Part shown: positions 1-8,672 of the stretch, one piece after another | Layout of the letters: every line of letters begins with the position of its first letter | Numbering within the stretch: position 1 is the first letter of the stretch | Origin: Dyadobacter sp. MSC1_007 | GTDB lineage: Bacteria > Bacteroidota > Bacteroidia > Cytophagales > Spirosomataceae | Direction of reading: 5' to 3' | NCBI RefSeq assembly: GCF_023667495.1 | Contig: NZ_JAMOZL010000004.1 | Coordinates: 372,001-436,000, forward strand | DNA: 64,000 nt | Made by a program: the position numbers and the translations under genes | Notes under the pieces: generated by a model | Database searches by the model: none | Told to the model about the DNA's origin: nothing | What the model saw: the letters and a program-made list of their open reading frames with translations, nothing else

Positions 1-488
1 AGGAAGTGGGCTTACTAGGCAGCAAATACTATGCAGCTCATCCTATTATGCCTTTGAATAAGTGTATTTTCAATATGAATTCCGATGGTGCTGGTTATAA
101 CGACACTACAATCGTAGCTGTAATGGGCTTGGAAAGAACAGGTGCACGTGCCGAGATTGAGATGGCTAGTAAAGCGTTCGGTCTGGGCGTATTTGCAGAT
201 CCCTCTCCAGAACAAGGACTTTTTGATCGTTCCGATAACGTGAGCTTTGCCAAAGAAGGCGTTCCTGCACCGACATTTACGCCCGGTTTCAGGGAGTTTA
301 ATGGTGATATCATGAAGTATTACCACCAGGCAACCGATAATCCCGAAACTATCGATTTTAACTATCTTTTGAAGTTCTCCCAAGCTTATACTTATGCCAC
401 CCGCCTCATCGCGGATCGTAAAACGGCTCCGCAGTGGAGCGCCGGCGACAAATATGAACCTGCCGCTAAAAAACTTTACGGCAAATAA
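1..488 (+). CDS. M28 family metallopeptidase, C-terminal part (5' end outside window)
   Basis: This is the C-terminal 160 or so residues of a zinc-dependent exopeptidase of family M28; the reading frame is open to the left edge, so the start lies outside the window. The first visible residues read EVGLLGSKYY, which matches the M28 segment EE-x-GLLGS that carries the catalytic and metal-ligand glutamates. NMNSDGAG supplies a metal-ligand Asp region and YHQATDNPETIDF carries the last His ligand. The product is probably exported, as is usual for this family in Bacteroidota, but the signal peptide is not visible. It converges with the DPP IV-like peptidase gene and shares a terminator with it. 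Confidence 0.85.
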   Translation, partial: EVGLLGSKYYAAHPIMPLNKCIFNMNSDGAGYNDTTIVAVMGLERTGARAEIEMASKAFGLGVFADPSPEQGLFDRSDNVSFAKEGVPAPTFTPGFREFNGDIMKYYHQATDNPETIDFNYLLKFSQAYTYATRLIADRKTAPQWSAGDKYEPAAKKLYGK

Positions 489-505
489 ACGCTGCATTTA
501 AAAGC

Positions 506-541
506 AAAAGGCCGCCGTTCGGGGATGAACAGCGGCCTTTT
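506..541. terminator. Bidirectional intrinsic terminator between two peptidase genes
   Basis: The outer arms AAAAGGCCGC (506-515) and GCGGCCTTTT (532-541) pair perfectly, and GTTC/GAAC extends the stem past one mismatch. The arms end in A-runs and T-runs, so it can work for both convergent genes. Confidence 0.85.
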
Positions 542-560
542 ACTTTTAAAGAACTACTCC

Positions 561-2741
561 CTATCTCGCTCCCGGAGGGCAATTTTTCTTCAAATAGTCT
601 GTAAATAATGTCCTCAAATGCTGCGAGGTGCCTTCACCTTCCGAAATACTGTGCGTGCGGTTGGGATAGGGCATGAATTGGAACACTTTATTAGCCTTAA
701 CCAGCTCATTGACCAACATTTCGGCATTCTGGTAGTGGACATTATCGTCGCCCGTCCCGTGAATGTAAAGCAGATTGCCACGAAGGTTTTTAGCGTAAGT
801 AATTGGTGATCCTTTCACGAAATCCTCGCGGTTTTCTTGTGGAATACCCATATATCGCTCCTGGTAAATGTTATCGTAAGTCAGTTGGTTAGCCACCGCA
901 GCAACCGCAATACCGGTTTTGAAATGCTGAGGATATTGAAAAAGGAGGTTAAGCGTGGATGAGCCTCCGCCGCTCCATCCATGCACTGCCACACGACTTG
1001 TATCGATAAATGCAAACTGCTTGAACATGGCGGTTGCCGCGCCGTCCATGTCCTTAATGTTGATCCTGCCGATGTTCTTGTAAATCGCCTTACGCCATGC
1101 GCTTCCTTTTGGTGACGGCGTGCCTCGGTTATCGATCGACGCGTAAATATAGCCATCGTCGGCCATGCTGCCTGCGTACAAGCGGTTTCTCCCCGTTCCC
1201 CAGGTGTCTCTCACTGTGCTTCCTGCTGGTTCTCCATAAACCATAAACACGATCGGATATTTTTTCGAAGCGTCGAAGTTGGTAGGTTTTACCATCCAGG
1301 CATCTACTTCTACACCTTCATCGGTTTTAATCTTGAAAAACTCAATATTGGTATTGCTCGCATTGATTTTAGAAGCCGATTGCGCGATTGAGTTCGCTGG
1401 ATCGATAGATACGTGCTTAGGGAACGAAATCCACTCGGTCAAAGGTGATGTGCGGGCGTTGGAGAACTGATGGCGGCCGAATTTGGCTAGTGGCGATATA
1501 TCGTAATTGTGCGTACCAGCCTGGTTTGCAGGTGTCACGCGTACAGGAGCGCCTTTTCCATCCAGCGATGCTTTATAGAGATAACTTTGCGTCGCATTGT
1601 CCGGCGAAGCCATAAAATAATAGGCATTGTTTTTCTCATCGATACGGACGGGATTGATCATATCAAAATTCCCCGTCGTAATCAATGTCTCTTTTTTCCC
1701 GTCACGCGAAACGCGATAGGTATGGCGCCAGCCATCTTTTTCACTTACCCACAAAAATTCTTTACCGCCATTGATCCAATCCCAACCCATGGGATCACTT
1801 TCCCAGCGGCTTTTGATATCGATCCAGGCCTGGTCTTTTTCTGTATAAAATGGTTTCGCGCTGCCGTCATTTGTGTTGATGTAGAACAGCGTGCTTTCAT
1901 TCTGTTTTCTGTTCAATTGCTGGATAACCAGCTCGTTGGCCGTACCCGACCATTCCATACGCGGAACATAGGTGTTCTGCGGATCACCAGGGATATTCAT
2001 CCATTTCGTCTGCGCGGAAGCCACATCCACGACACCGATCTTGTACGGCGAAGGCGTTTCTCCAACTTTCGGATATTCCACAGGCACATTGAATGAATAA
2101 ATCGAATCCGTGGTATTGATCATCAAAAAGTTGCGGATCTTACGGGCGTCGATCTGCCAGTATGCGATCGATTTACTGTCGTCGCTCCACCGGAAACCGT
2201 CGCGGCAATCAAATTCTTCTTCATAGACCCAGTCAAATGTCCCGTTGATCACGCGGTCGGTGCCGTCGGTCGTAAGCTGCTTGATCTCCTGGCTTTGCAG
2301 GTCTTCCGCGTACACATTGTGGTTGCTCACATATGCGACTTTTTTGCCATCCGGCGAAAACTTCGCAAACATCAGGGATGACTCCGGAAGCCCTTTTCCA
2401 AGCTGTTTGAGTGATTTGGAGGTAATATCAAATACCCAATAATCTCCACGTGTATCATAGCGCCATACCCGGCGGGTATTTGTGTAAATCAGCACTTTAT
2501 CACCTGCCTTACTCACCGTATAGCTTCTTACGGAAAGGGCGGATCCGCCAGAAGGCGTGAGTTGTGCTTTGGAAACAATGACTTTTTCCTCGTTGGCAGG
2601 TAATGCGATCTCGACGATCTGATCGTCGTTCACATCACGGTAACCACTGCCGTCGGGCAGCCACTGAAAAGTGTCGGGAATTTGCGCAAAAAGCTGAAAG
2701 GAGAGAATTGTTAATGAAAGTGTCCTGATAATCTGCTTCAT
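561..2741 (-). CDS. S9 family peptidase, dipeptidyl peptidase IV type
   Basis: A 726-residue serine exopeptidase that should remove X-Pro or X-Ala dipeptides from peptide N-termini, probably in the periplasm. Residues 1-20 form a Sec signal peptide ending FQLFAQ. The middle is the DPP IV N-terminal beta-propeller, and WVYEEEF at 171-177 carries the paired glutamates that hold the substrate N-terminus. The C-terminal hydrolase domain has the nucleophile motif GWSGGG with Ser590, an acidic residue in GTGDDN near 665, and His697 in NRTHS, giving a full catalytic triad. Length fits the family (about 700-760). It stands alone, convergent with an M28 peptidase, suggesting a local peptide-scavenging pair. 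The T9SS cargo tail is absent. Confidence 0.93.
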   Translation of the reverse strand: MKQIIRTLSLTILSFQLFAQIPDTFQWLPDGSGYRDVNDDQIVEIALPANEEKVIVSKAQLTPSGGSALSVRSYTVSKAGDKVLIYTNTRRVWRYDTRGDYWVFDITSKSLKQLGKGLPESSLMFAKFSPDGKKVAYVSNHNVYAEDLQSQEIKQLTTDGTDRVINGTFDWVYEEEFDCRDGFRWSDDSKSIAYWQIDARKIRNFLMINTTDSIYSFNVPVEYPKVGETPSPYKIGVVDVASAQTKWMNIPGDPQNTYVPRMEWSGTANELVIQQLNRKQNESTLFYINTNDGSAKPFYTEKDQAWIDIKSRWESDPMGWDWINGGKEFLWVSEKDGWRHTYRVSRDGKKETLITTGNFDMINPVRIDEKNNAYYFMASPDNATQSYLYKASLDGKGAPVRVTPANQAGTHNYDISPLAKFGRHQFSNARTSPLTEWISFPKHVSIDPANSIAQSASKINASNTNIEFFKIKTDEGVEVDAWMVKPTNFDASKKYPIVFMVYGEPAGSTVRDTWGTGRNRLYAGSMADDGYIYASIDNRGTPSPKGSAWRKAIYKNIGRINIKDMDGAATAMFKQFAFIDTSRVAVHGWSGGGSSTLNLLFQYPQHFKTGIAVAAVANQLTYDNIYQERYMGIPQENREDFVKGSPITYAKNLRGNLLYIHGTGDDNVHYQNAEMLVNELVKANKVFQFMPYPNRTHSISEGEGTSQHLRTLFTDYLKKNCPPGAR

Positions 2742-2796
2742 CGGAGCTTTAAAAAATTAGTACGACAACTATGGTAATGCAATGTTAACATTTTAA

Positions 2797-2979
2797 TTAC
2801 TCTTTTACACCCTCCCCGTCGTTCCCTTTTGGCTTGGAGCGACGCTGCTTTTTCAACGCCTCGCTCAGCAGAAATTCGATCTGACCGTTCAAACTACGGA
2901 AATCCTGTTGTGCCCAGGCTTCAAGTTCCTTGAGCATATCAGGATTGATCCGTAAAACAAATGCTTTTTTCTCTGCCAT
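2797..2979 (-). CDS. Small Arc-type ribbon-helix-helix DNA-binding protein
   Basis: A 60-residue protein with a short beta strand ([10 protein letters not shown]) followed by two helices ([13 protein letters not shown] and [15 protein letters not shown]), the pattern of Arc/MetJ-type ribbon-helix-helix regulators. The tail is basic and polar (RRSKPKGND). Its start lies one base after the stop of the SPFH gene, so the two are almost certainly cotranscribed and translationally coupled. Similar RHH proteins beside SPFH genes are familiar in Bacteroidota. It may autoregulate the pair or regulate elsewhere; no target site was identified. It could also be a TA-type antitoxin, but no toxin is adjacent. 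Confidence 0.8.
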   Translation of the reverse strand: MAEKKAFVLRINPDMLKELEAWAQQDFRSLNGQIEFLLSEALKKQRRSKPKGNDGEGVKE

Positions 2980-2980
2980 A

Positions 2981-3844
2981 TCACGGATACAACGTTCCGG
3001 CGTTCAGAATGGGTGTCGCCCCCCGCTCTCCGCACAATACTACCAACAAATTGCTGACCATTGCCGCCTTACGCTCTTCATCCAGATGCACTATACCCTT
3101 CTCCGAAAGCATCGCCAGGGCCATATCCACCATTCCGACTGCACCGTTCACGATCTGGCGGCGTGCTGCCACCACAGCAGATGCCTGCTGCCTCTGCAAC
3201 ATCGCACCGGCAATCTCAGGGGCATAGGCCAGGTGGCTGATCCTCGCTTCCAGGACATCGATACCAGCGCGGCTCAAACGTTCGGTCAACTCAGCTTCAA
3301 GCATTTCGTTGATCTTTCCGCTGCCATCCCGAAGGGTTACTTCGTGGATGTTAAGGTCCTCATCCTCCATGGTATCGTAAGCATAAATACCCGCCAGATG
3401 CCGCACCGCCGCCTCCGACTGTATTTCGACATATTTCACATAATCATCCACTTCAAAAGATGCCTTGGCACTATCCCCGACGCGCCAAACCACAACCGCA
3501 GCGATTTCGATGGGGTTACCGAGCTTGTCGTTCACTTTCAATTTCTGTCCATTGAGGTTACGCGCCCGCAGGCTGATCTTTCTTCTCCGGAACAGCGGGT
3601 TCACCCACCGCAGGCCGCCTTGTTTCATCGTACCCATGTAATCGCCGAAAAACGTGGTGACCACAGCCTCATTGGGATTGATAACTGTTAAACCGATCAG
3701 CACAATGAAGCCCGTTATTGAGATCAGAACTCCGGTGACAGGGCTCTCCATTTGTACAACATAACCAAAACCGCCAAATAGCATCAACAAGCCAATCGCG
3801 AACAGCAAATAGCCTGATATTGAACGTAATTCTTTTTCAGTCAT
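2981..3844 (-). CDS. SPFH/band-7 domain membrane protein
   Basis: A 287-residue stomatin/prohibitin/flotillin-type protein. Two hydrophobic segments sit at the N-terminus (about 10-30 and 36-56, with [15 protein letters not shown]), followed by an SPFH domain starting at [19 protein letters not shown] and a helical segment containing [18 protein letters not shown] and [21 protein letters not shown]. Proteins of this family assemble into membrane-bound oligomeric rings and often act in membrane organisation or protease control; the exact role here is unknown. The gene is followed after one base by a ribbon-helix-helix gene. No NfeD or FtsH partner is nearby. Confidence 0.88.
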   Translation of the reverse strand: MTEKELRSISGYLLFAIGLLMLFGGFGYVVQMESPVTGVLISITGFIVLIGLTVINPNEAVVTTFFGDYMGTMKQGGLRWVNPLFRRRKISLRARNLNGQKLKVNDKLGNPIEIAAVVVWRVGDSAKASFEVDDYVKYVEIQSEAAVRHLAGIYAYDTMEDEDLNIHEVTLRDGSGKINEMLEAELTERLSRAGIDVLEARISHLAYAPEIAGAMLQRQQASAVVAARRQIVNGAVGMVDMALAMLSEKGIVHLDEERKAAMVSNLLVVLCGERGATPILNAGTLYP

Positions 3845-3917
3845 AGATTTAAATGTGATAGTAAAATGATATCACAATATTATCAAATAGAAATCATCCC
3901 GCCATACAATTCCGGAT

Positions 3918-3953
3918 AAAAAAAGTCCCAAAACCGCTGACTGGTTTTGGGAC
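3918..3953 (-). terminator. Intrinsic terminator after the TonB-domain gene
   Basis: Arms GTCCCAAAACC (3925-3935) and GGTTTTGGGAC (3943-3953) form a perfect 11-bp stem with a 7-base loop. On the minus strand it is followed by a run of seven T. It lies 28 bases past the stop of the TonB-domain gene. Confidence 0.9.
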
Positions 3954-3980
3954 CGGATGAATGGTAAATGTTCTCTGGCC

Positions 3981-5438
3981 CTAGCGGCCGCCTGCAAGCT
4001 GAAAGTTGACCGGAAGGTTGTATTTCACTCTTACTTTCTGACCGCGCGACACGCCCGGCTCCCATCGACCGTTCATAAGCTTCACCACGCGTAATGCCTC
4101 ATCATCGAGGCCAAATCCCTGGCCGCTTTCTACTTTGTAATCGCACACGGAGCCATCTTCACAAACCACGAATGACAGCAAAATCTTGCCCGAAACACCC
4201 CTTCGCGCGGCATTAATCGGATATCTGATATTCATCGCCAAAAACTTGTACATTTCAGTCACTCCACCCTTGAATGCCGGACTGATCATTGGTCTAGAAT
4301 ACGCCTTCTTTTCGCCATTTATCATCGAGTAACCAGTTTCCATTACGCCCATATTGTATACTTCTTCATAATACAATGTGCTATCAGCCAGTTTACCAAC
4401 CCATTTCCCGTTTTTTACGCCTTCCGCAACTTGCCCACCCTCGTAAATCTCCTCACCGCCAGGCATTTCGCTTTTGGCGCGCCAGTAGCCATGACCGTCT
4501 TTCACCCATTGCTTGCCATCGGCAGTCCAGAAATTAAGAAATAGTGGCTCCCCTCGGCCCCCTGGTTGCATCACAGGACTAGCTTTGTGCTCCTTCATTT
4601 GTCCGTTTTCATACCAGGTAACATCGGTTATGAGCGTATCGGTGTAGAGCTGCTGCGCTCTTACCATACCATTCAGGTCAAATTCCTTATTCAGCGAGAT
4701 CTTATTATTTAATCCAAATTCCGTGTAGGACAATAGCTGGCCATTTGTCTGGAAGATGGCCTCTGTTGCATGGCTGGCGAGATTGGCATCCCGGGCTGAA
4801 ATACTGTATGCAACCATAGAATCACCTTTGACCGTTGAGAATGGCACCTTATAACTGATTTGCTTTCTCACGAACCCGGCCTCACCGAGCATCCGCCACT
4901 TCTTTCCTTCCCGTTGTTCATAAACAACATTGGCTTTGATGAAACCACGATTATCCAACGGCTGGATCCGGCGGAATTCATATTTTGCAGGATCCAAAGT
5001 TGGCTCAAACTTTTCATCGAAGTAATCGACCAATTCGAACTTTGTACTGTCAAATCCTGCCATGGCAGGAGCGACAAAAGAAATAGGGTAATAAACCGCT
5101 TGCCTGACTTTCTGGTCTCCTATTGTAGCCGGTTTCCAGGCCTTGAACAGGTTCATTACCCGCACCGCCTCAACGTTACACAGGCTGTCTATCCCTTTCG
5201 TAACTTCTATCTGGCTCATGTGGCCATCCGGCTCGACGATACCTTTGATAAAAACCTTTTGGTTAATGCCCTTGACGGCACTTTTAAAGGGTATCTGGAG
5301 ATTAGAATTAATGAACTGATTTAAAAACTGCATTCCGCCAGCCGGCTCCGCAGCCTTTTCCACTTCGTGCGGAAGATGGACTTTCTGTGCTAAAACGGAG
5401 GTTGTCGCGAACAGTAAGCAAAGGAGAATTTTCTTCAT
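3981..5438 (-). CDS. TonB C-terminal-domain protein with two TonB-like domains
   Basis: A 485-residue exported protein. MKKILLCLLFATTSVLA is a signal peptide rather than the usual single-pass TonB anchor. A first TonB-like domain lies at about 30-115 (EPDGHMSQIEVTKGID, then WKPATIGDQKVRQAVYYPISF). The middle (about 140-370) has repeats of the WYENGQMK/GKW type seen in YwqK/MORN-like proteins. A second, canonical TonB_C domain ends the protein (IRYPINAARRGVSGKILLSF, then GRWEPGVSRGQKVRVKYNLP). Such proteins are common in Bacteroidota and their role, whether energy transduction or envelope scaffold, is unresolved. It is monocistronic with its own terminator. Confidence 0.82.
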   Translation of the reverse strand: MKKILLCLLFATTSVLAQKVHLPHEVEKAAEPAGGMQFLNQFINSNLQIPFKSAVKGINQKVFIKGIVEPDGHMSQIEVTKGIDSLCNVEAVRVMNLFKAWKPATIGDQKVRQAVYYPISFVAPAMAGFDSTKFELVDYFDEKFEPTLDPAKYEFRRIQPLDNRGFIKANVVYEQREGKKWRMLGEAGFVRKQISYKVPFSTVKGDSMVAYSISARDANLASHATEAIFQTNGQLLSYTEFGLNNKISLNKEFDLNGMVRAQQLYTDTLITDVTWYENGQMKEHKASPVMQPGGRGEPLFLNFWTADGKQWVKDGHGYWRAKSEMPGGEEIYEGGQVAEGVKNGKWVGKLADSTLYYEEVYNMGVMETGYSMINGEKKAYSRPMISPAFKGGVTEMYKFLAMNIRYPINAARRGVSGKILLSFVVCEDGSVCDYKVESGQGFGLDDEALRVVKLMNGRWEPGVSRGQKVRVKYNLPVNFQLAGGR

Positions 5439-5609
5439 GAGTTGATGAGTTTGAAGTATCAGGTAAAAATCGCTTTTTCTCTCCTATTCACCGATAGTTA
5501 CGCGAGAAATGTCTAAAATTAATTCGTAGAACTACTTAATATGGCAAACTTAACTTACTGATAACCTGCGAATAATATCCAGTTAATATTAAATAAGAAA
5601 ATTTGTATC

Positions 5610-6467
5610 ATGGGAGATACAACTCATTTTCGGACAATTATTATTTCTGATATCCATCTCGGGGCGGGCGGGTCAAAGGCGGAGGAAGTTACCAACTTTC
5701 TGAAAAGCTATACCTGCAAAAAACTCATCCTGAATGGCGATATCATCGACGCGTGGCAACTGAAAAAGTATGGTGTGTGGAAACGCAAGCATACCCTGTT
5801 TTTCAAGCGCGTGCTGAAAATGATCGAAGACAATAAGACCAAAGTAATTTATATCCGTGGTAATCATGACGATTTTCTTGACCAAATCGTCCCGCTACGC
5901 CTCGGAAAGCATTTCCAGATCCGGAAGGATTACATTCTGGCATCCGGTACACAGCGGTTCTACGTTACTCACGGCGATGTTTTTGACTCCATTACCACGC
6001 ATTTGAAATGGCTGGCTTACCTGGGTGACATTGGGTACACGTTTTTGTTGTGGGTAAATAAATTTTACAACAAATACCGGGCTTGGCGAGGATTGTCATA
6101 CTATTCGCTATCCCAGCGTATAAAACAGTCGGTCAAACTGGCGGTCAATTATATGACCGATTTTGAGGAGAAGCTTACTGAGCTCGCGCGTTCGCGCAAT
6201 TGTGACGGCGTAATATGCGGGCATATCCATCATCCGGCCATTCGGGACATCGACGGCATTACCTACATGAATTCCGGCGACTGGGTCGAAACTCTAAGTG
6301 CATTGGTGGAGGATTTTGACGGCAATTGGAGCCTGCTTTACTATGATCAGCAAGCAGCGGTTCAAAAGCCTGTGAAGAAGACAAATACACAAACCGTGGT
6401 CGAAAATTTTCCCGGAATGGAAAAACAAGTAGCATTTACCGGTTTGGGAAACCAGCGTTATTTATAA
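5610..6467 (+). CDS. LpxH-like UDP-2,3-diacylglucosamine diphosphatase family phosphoesterase
   Basis: A 285-residue calcineurin-type metallophosphoesterase. All five metal-binding blocks are present: SDIHLG (13-18), NGDIIDAW (42-49), RGNHDD (83-88), VTHGD (118-122) and CGHIHH (202-207). This arrangement is shared with LpxH, which splits UDP-2,3-diacylglucosamine in lipid A synthesis, but the protein is longer than typical LpxH (about 240) and belongs to a broad paralogous group, so the substrate is uncertain. The stop is three bases before the start of a glycosyltransferase gene, so the two form an operon, suggesting a role in making an envelope glycolipid or polysaccharide. Confidence 0.85.
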   Translation: MGDTTHFRTIIISDIHLGAGGSKAEEVTNFLKSYTCKKLILNGDIIDAWQLKKYGVWKRKHTLFFKRVLKMIEDNKTKVIYIRGNHDDFLDQIVPLRLGKHFQIRKDYILASGTQRFYVTHGDVFDSITTHLKWLAYLGDIGYTFLLWVNKFYNKYRAWRGLSYYSLSQRIKQSVKLAVNYMTDFEEKLTELARSRNCDGVICGHIHHPAIRDIDGITYMNSGDWVETLSALVEDFDGNWSLLYYDQQAAVQKPVKKTNTQTVVENFPGMEKQVAFTGLGNQRYL

Positions 6468-6470
6468 GCT

Positions 6471-7592
6471 ATGAGGATTTTATTTTTGGTACAAGGAGAA
6501 GGGCGGGGCCACCTTACGCAAGCAATTTCGCTCGGTCAGATTCTCCGTGGAGCTGGCCATAAGGTCGTGGGGGCGATGGTTGGCACTTCCCCGGGACGAA
6601 ATATCCCTTCATTTTTCCAGGAACAGATTTTCGCTCCGGTGCATCACTTTGCAGCGCCCAACATTATTTATAAGGCAAAGGGCGGTGGCATGAATGTCAA
6701 GAAGACGATCTATAAACACCTTGCCCATTTACCCAAATACCTGAAAAGCCTGCGGCTTATACACCGGTCTGTCAAACAGATCAATCCGGATCTTATCGTT
6801 AGTTTTTATGAAACTTACGGAGGCTTGTACAACATTCTTTACGGCTCGCGGACACCGATGATCTGTATTGCCCACCAGTATTTGCTGTTACATCCCAAAT
6901 TCATATTCCCTGAAAACAGCCGCCTGAACCAGACGCTGATCAACCTTAATTCAAAATCGACGTCATGGCTGGCAGCTAAGCGACTTGCGCTTTCATTTCG
7001 CGAAATGCCTTCGGTGCCCGATCTTAACATAACGGTGGTTCCGCCCCTATTACGAAAAGAAGTTACCCGACTGATCCCTCAGAAAGGTAACTTCATTCTT
7101 GTGTATATGACCCATCACAGCCTGAGCAAGCAGGTCGTTGACTGGCATATGGAGCATAAAGACGTCGAATTACACTGCTTTTGGGACAACCGCGAAGCTA
7201 TTGAGGAACATGTATTCGACAACACACTGACGTTTCATCAGATCAACAGCGAAAAATATCTCCGGATGCTGGCTACTTGCCGTGCATTGGTGACGACGGC
7301 AGGTTTCGAATCGGTTTGTGAGGCCATGTACCTTGGCAAGCCGGTTATGATGGTACCCGTTCCGAACCACTTCGAACAGGAATGCAACGCGATTGATGGC
7401 GTTATTTCCGGCGCCGGTGTTACTTCCAGATCATTCGACCTTTCTGTCATCCTCGAATACTTGCCCAAGCACATCGACCAATCCGAAAAATTCAGAAACT
7501 GGTACGAAAGAGGCCAGAGCATGTTTGTGAGAGAAATCGGCGCATTTGACAAGTCCGTTTCCATTCACAGAAAAGTCCGGTCAGAAGTTTAG
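6471..7592 (+). CDS. GT-B fold glycosyltransferase
   Basis: A 373-residue glycosyltransferase with the GT-B fold. The N-terminus carries the acceptor-side motif GEGRGHLTQA (9-18), as in MurG and MGDG-synthase-like enzymes. The C-terminal nucleotide-sugar half has TTAGFESVCEAMYLGKP followed by VPVPNHFEQECNA, the usual donor-binding helix and loop. There is no signal peptide or membrane span, so it acts at the cytoplasmic side. It is translated immediately after the LpxH-like phosphoesterase, so both probably act on one lipid or nucleotide-linked intermediate. Donor and acceptor cannot be read from sequence. Confidence 0.85.
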   Translation: MRILFLVQGEGRGHLTQAISLGQILRGAGHKVVGAMVGTSPGRNIPSFFQEQIFAPVHHFAAPNIIYKAKGGGMNVKKTIYKHLAHLPKYLKSLRLIHRSVKQINPDLIVSFYETYGGLYNILYGSRTPMICIAHQYLLLHPKFIFPENSRLNQTLINLNSKSTSWLAAKRLALSFREMPSVPDLNITVVPPLLRKEVTRLIPQKGNFILVYMTHHSLSKQVVDWHMEHKDVELHCFWDNREAIEEHVFDNTLTFHQINSEKYLRMLATCRALVTTAGFESVCEAMYLGKPVMMVPVPNHFEQECNAIDGVISGAGVTSRSFDLSVILEYLPKHIDQSEKFRNWYERGQSMFVREIGAFDKSVSIHRKVRSEV

Positions 7593-7606
7593 ACCTCTCC
7601 TAAGCC

Positions 7607-8074
7607 CTACTTTTCTTTTTTGAATACCAATCTTTCCGGGCTCAACGCGAAAGTAATAATCAGCGTGCTTTCCGATACCTGGTAACTTCCCGTTGCCGAG
7701 GCACCAGACGGAAGCCAGGCTTTTCTACTCCAATCTGGCTCTCCCACCTTTGTCCCTCCGAAAGTCGTCACCTTAAAACTACATCCTTGTCCGAGCGTGT
7801 AGCTTCCCGATACTTCGTTTGCGAAGGTATGGCCCTCTATTTTACCTTCTTTTTGATCATCGGTAAATTGATAGGTCACACTTTTTCCGTCAATGCCAGG
7901 GTCCGGATCCTTGACACCGGTCGCTATATGCTCATAATATGCGAGACGCCACGTTCCTGTAAGCGTACTTTTCTCACTACACGGCGGCATTACGCAACAA
8001 TCCTCCCTGCCGCATTGAAATGCGGTCAATCCGAACACAAGTGTGATAGCAACAAAGGATATTAACCTTCTCAT
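7607..8074 (-). CDS. Small exported protein, lipocalin/META-like, unknown function
   Basis: A 155-residue protein with a signal peptide (MRRLISFVAITLVFGLTAF) and a cysteine at 21 (AFQCGRED) that could be a lipidation site, although Gln at -1 makes the lipobox poor. The body has the pattern of small Bacteroidota lipocalin-like domains: LTGTWRLAYYEH near the start, VTYQFTDD and a final strand STLIITFALSPERLVFKK. Three further cysteines lie at DCCVMPPC. It is the last gene of a three-gene operon after the LVIVD-repeat protein and a beta-barrel protein. Function unknown. Confidence 0.7.
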   Translation of the reverse strand: MRRLISFVAITLVFGLTAFQCGREDCCVMPPCSEKSTLTGTWRLAYYEHIATGVKDPDPGIDGKSVTYQFTDDQKEGKIEGHTFANEVSGSYTLGQGCSFKVTTFGGTKVGEPDWSRKAWLPSGASATGSYQVSESTLIITFALSPERLVFKKEK

Positions 8075-8086
8075 GGCTGTTTAATA

Positions 8087-8671
8087 TTAAAAACTAAACC
8101 CTAATCTCAATGCCAGGCGGTTGTAAACGCGGTCCTCAGAGCGCTCTCTCTGATCCCATAAAGGTACTTTTTCAACCTGCGCCTCCTGCCTTTTATAACT
8201 TAATCCAAGCGTAACCGCAACGGCCCCGGGCTTCCCGATTTTAAGCCCAAATCCAGGATTGATCATCAGGCCACCTTTCGTATCCAATCCCTCCGCATCG
8301 TCGTGGAACCACGCAAAAGCGTAACCAGCGTCAGCAGTTGCAAAGAGTTTGACGTTCCCTCTTTTCGTCAAATCATATCTCAGACCTGCCGCGACGGGAT
8401 TCAACAGTGCGGCTTTGTACCAATCCACGCCCACAGTTGCACCCACAGTAAGCCGTCGATGCACTTGCATCCCGTTAAATGTTTGGATGGTCATACTGAG
8501 CCTGTTATCGACTTGTTCCTGATTTCCGTTGTAAGAGTTACTGTATTTTACCCTCCCAAATAACCCTCCGAACTCCGTATGGTTGACGTATTTGCTAGTC
8601 GGCAGTTTTTGTGCGTTGGCGGATGTCGCGATCAGCAACATTATCCCGGCTATATGAATGATTCTTTTCAT
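8087..8671 (-). CDS. Outer-membrane beta-barrel protein
   Basis: A protein of about 194 residues with a signal peptide (MKRIIHIAGIMLLIATSANA) and alternating hydrophobic strands ending in NRLALRLGFSF, a typical outer-membrane barrel terminus with C-terminal Phe. I chose the ATG at 8671 because it starts the signal peptide directly and lies one base after the stop of the upstream LVIVD gene; an upstream ATG at 8689 would add MERRSD and overlap that gene. The size suggests an 8-stranded barrel. Role unknown; likely made together with the LVIVD lipoprotein. Confidence 0.8.
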   Translation of the reverse strand: MKRIIHIAGIMLLIATSANAQKLPTSKYVNHTEFGGLFGRVKYSNSYNGNQEQVDNRLSMTIQTFNGMQVHRRLTVGATVGVDWYKAALLNPVAAGLRYDLTKRGNVKLFATADAGYAFAWFHDDAEGLDTKGGLMINPGFGLKIGKPGAVAVTLGLSYKRQEAQVEKVPLWDQRERSEDRVYNRLALRLGFSF

Positions 8672-8672
8672 A

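Noticed and set aside
3883-4065. A 60-codon minus-strand frame in the TonB-gene 3' region
   Set aside because: It overlaps the end of the TonB-domain gene in another frame and contains the terminator hairpin. It is not a gene.
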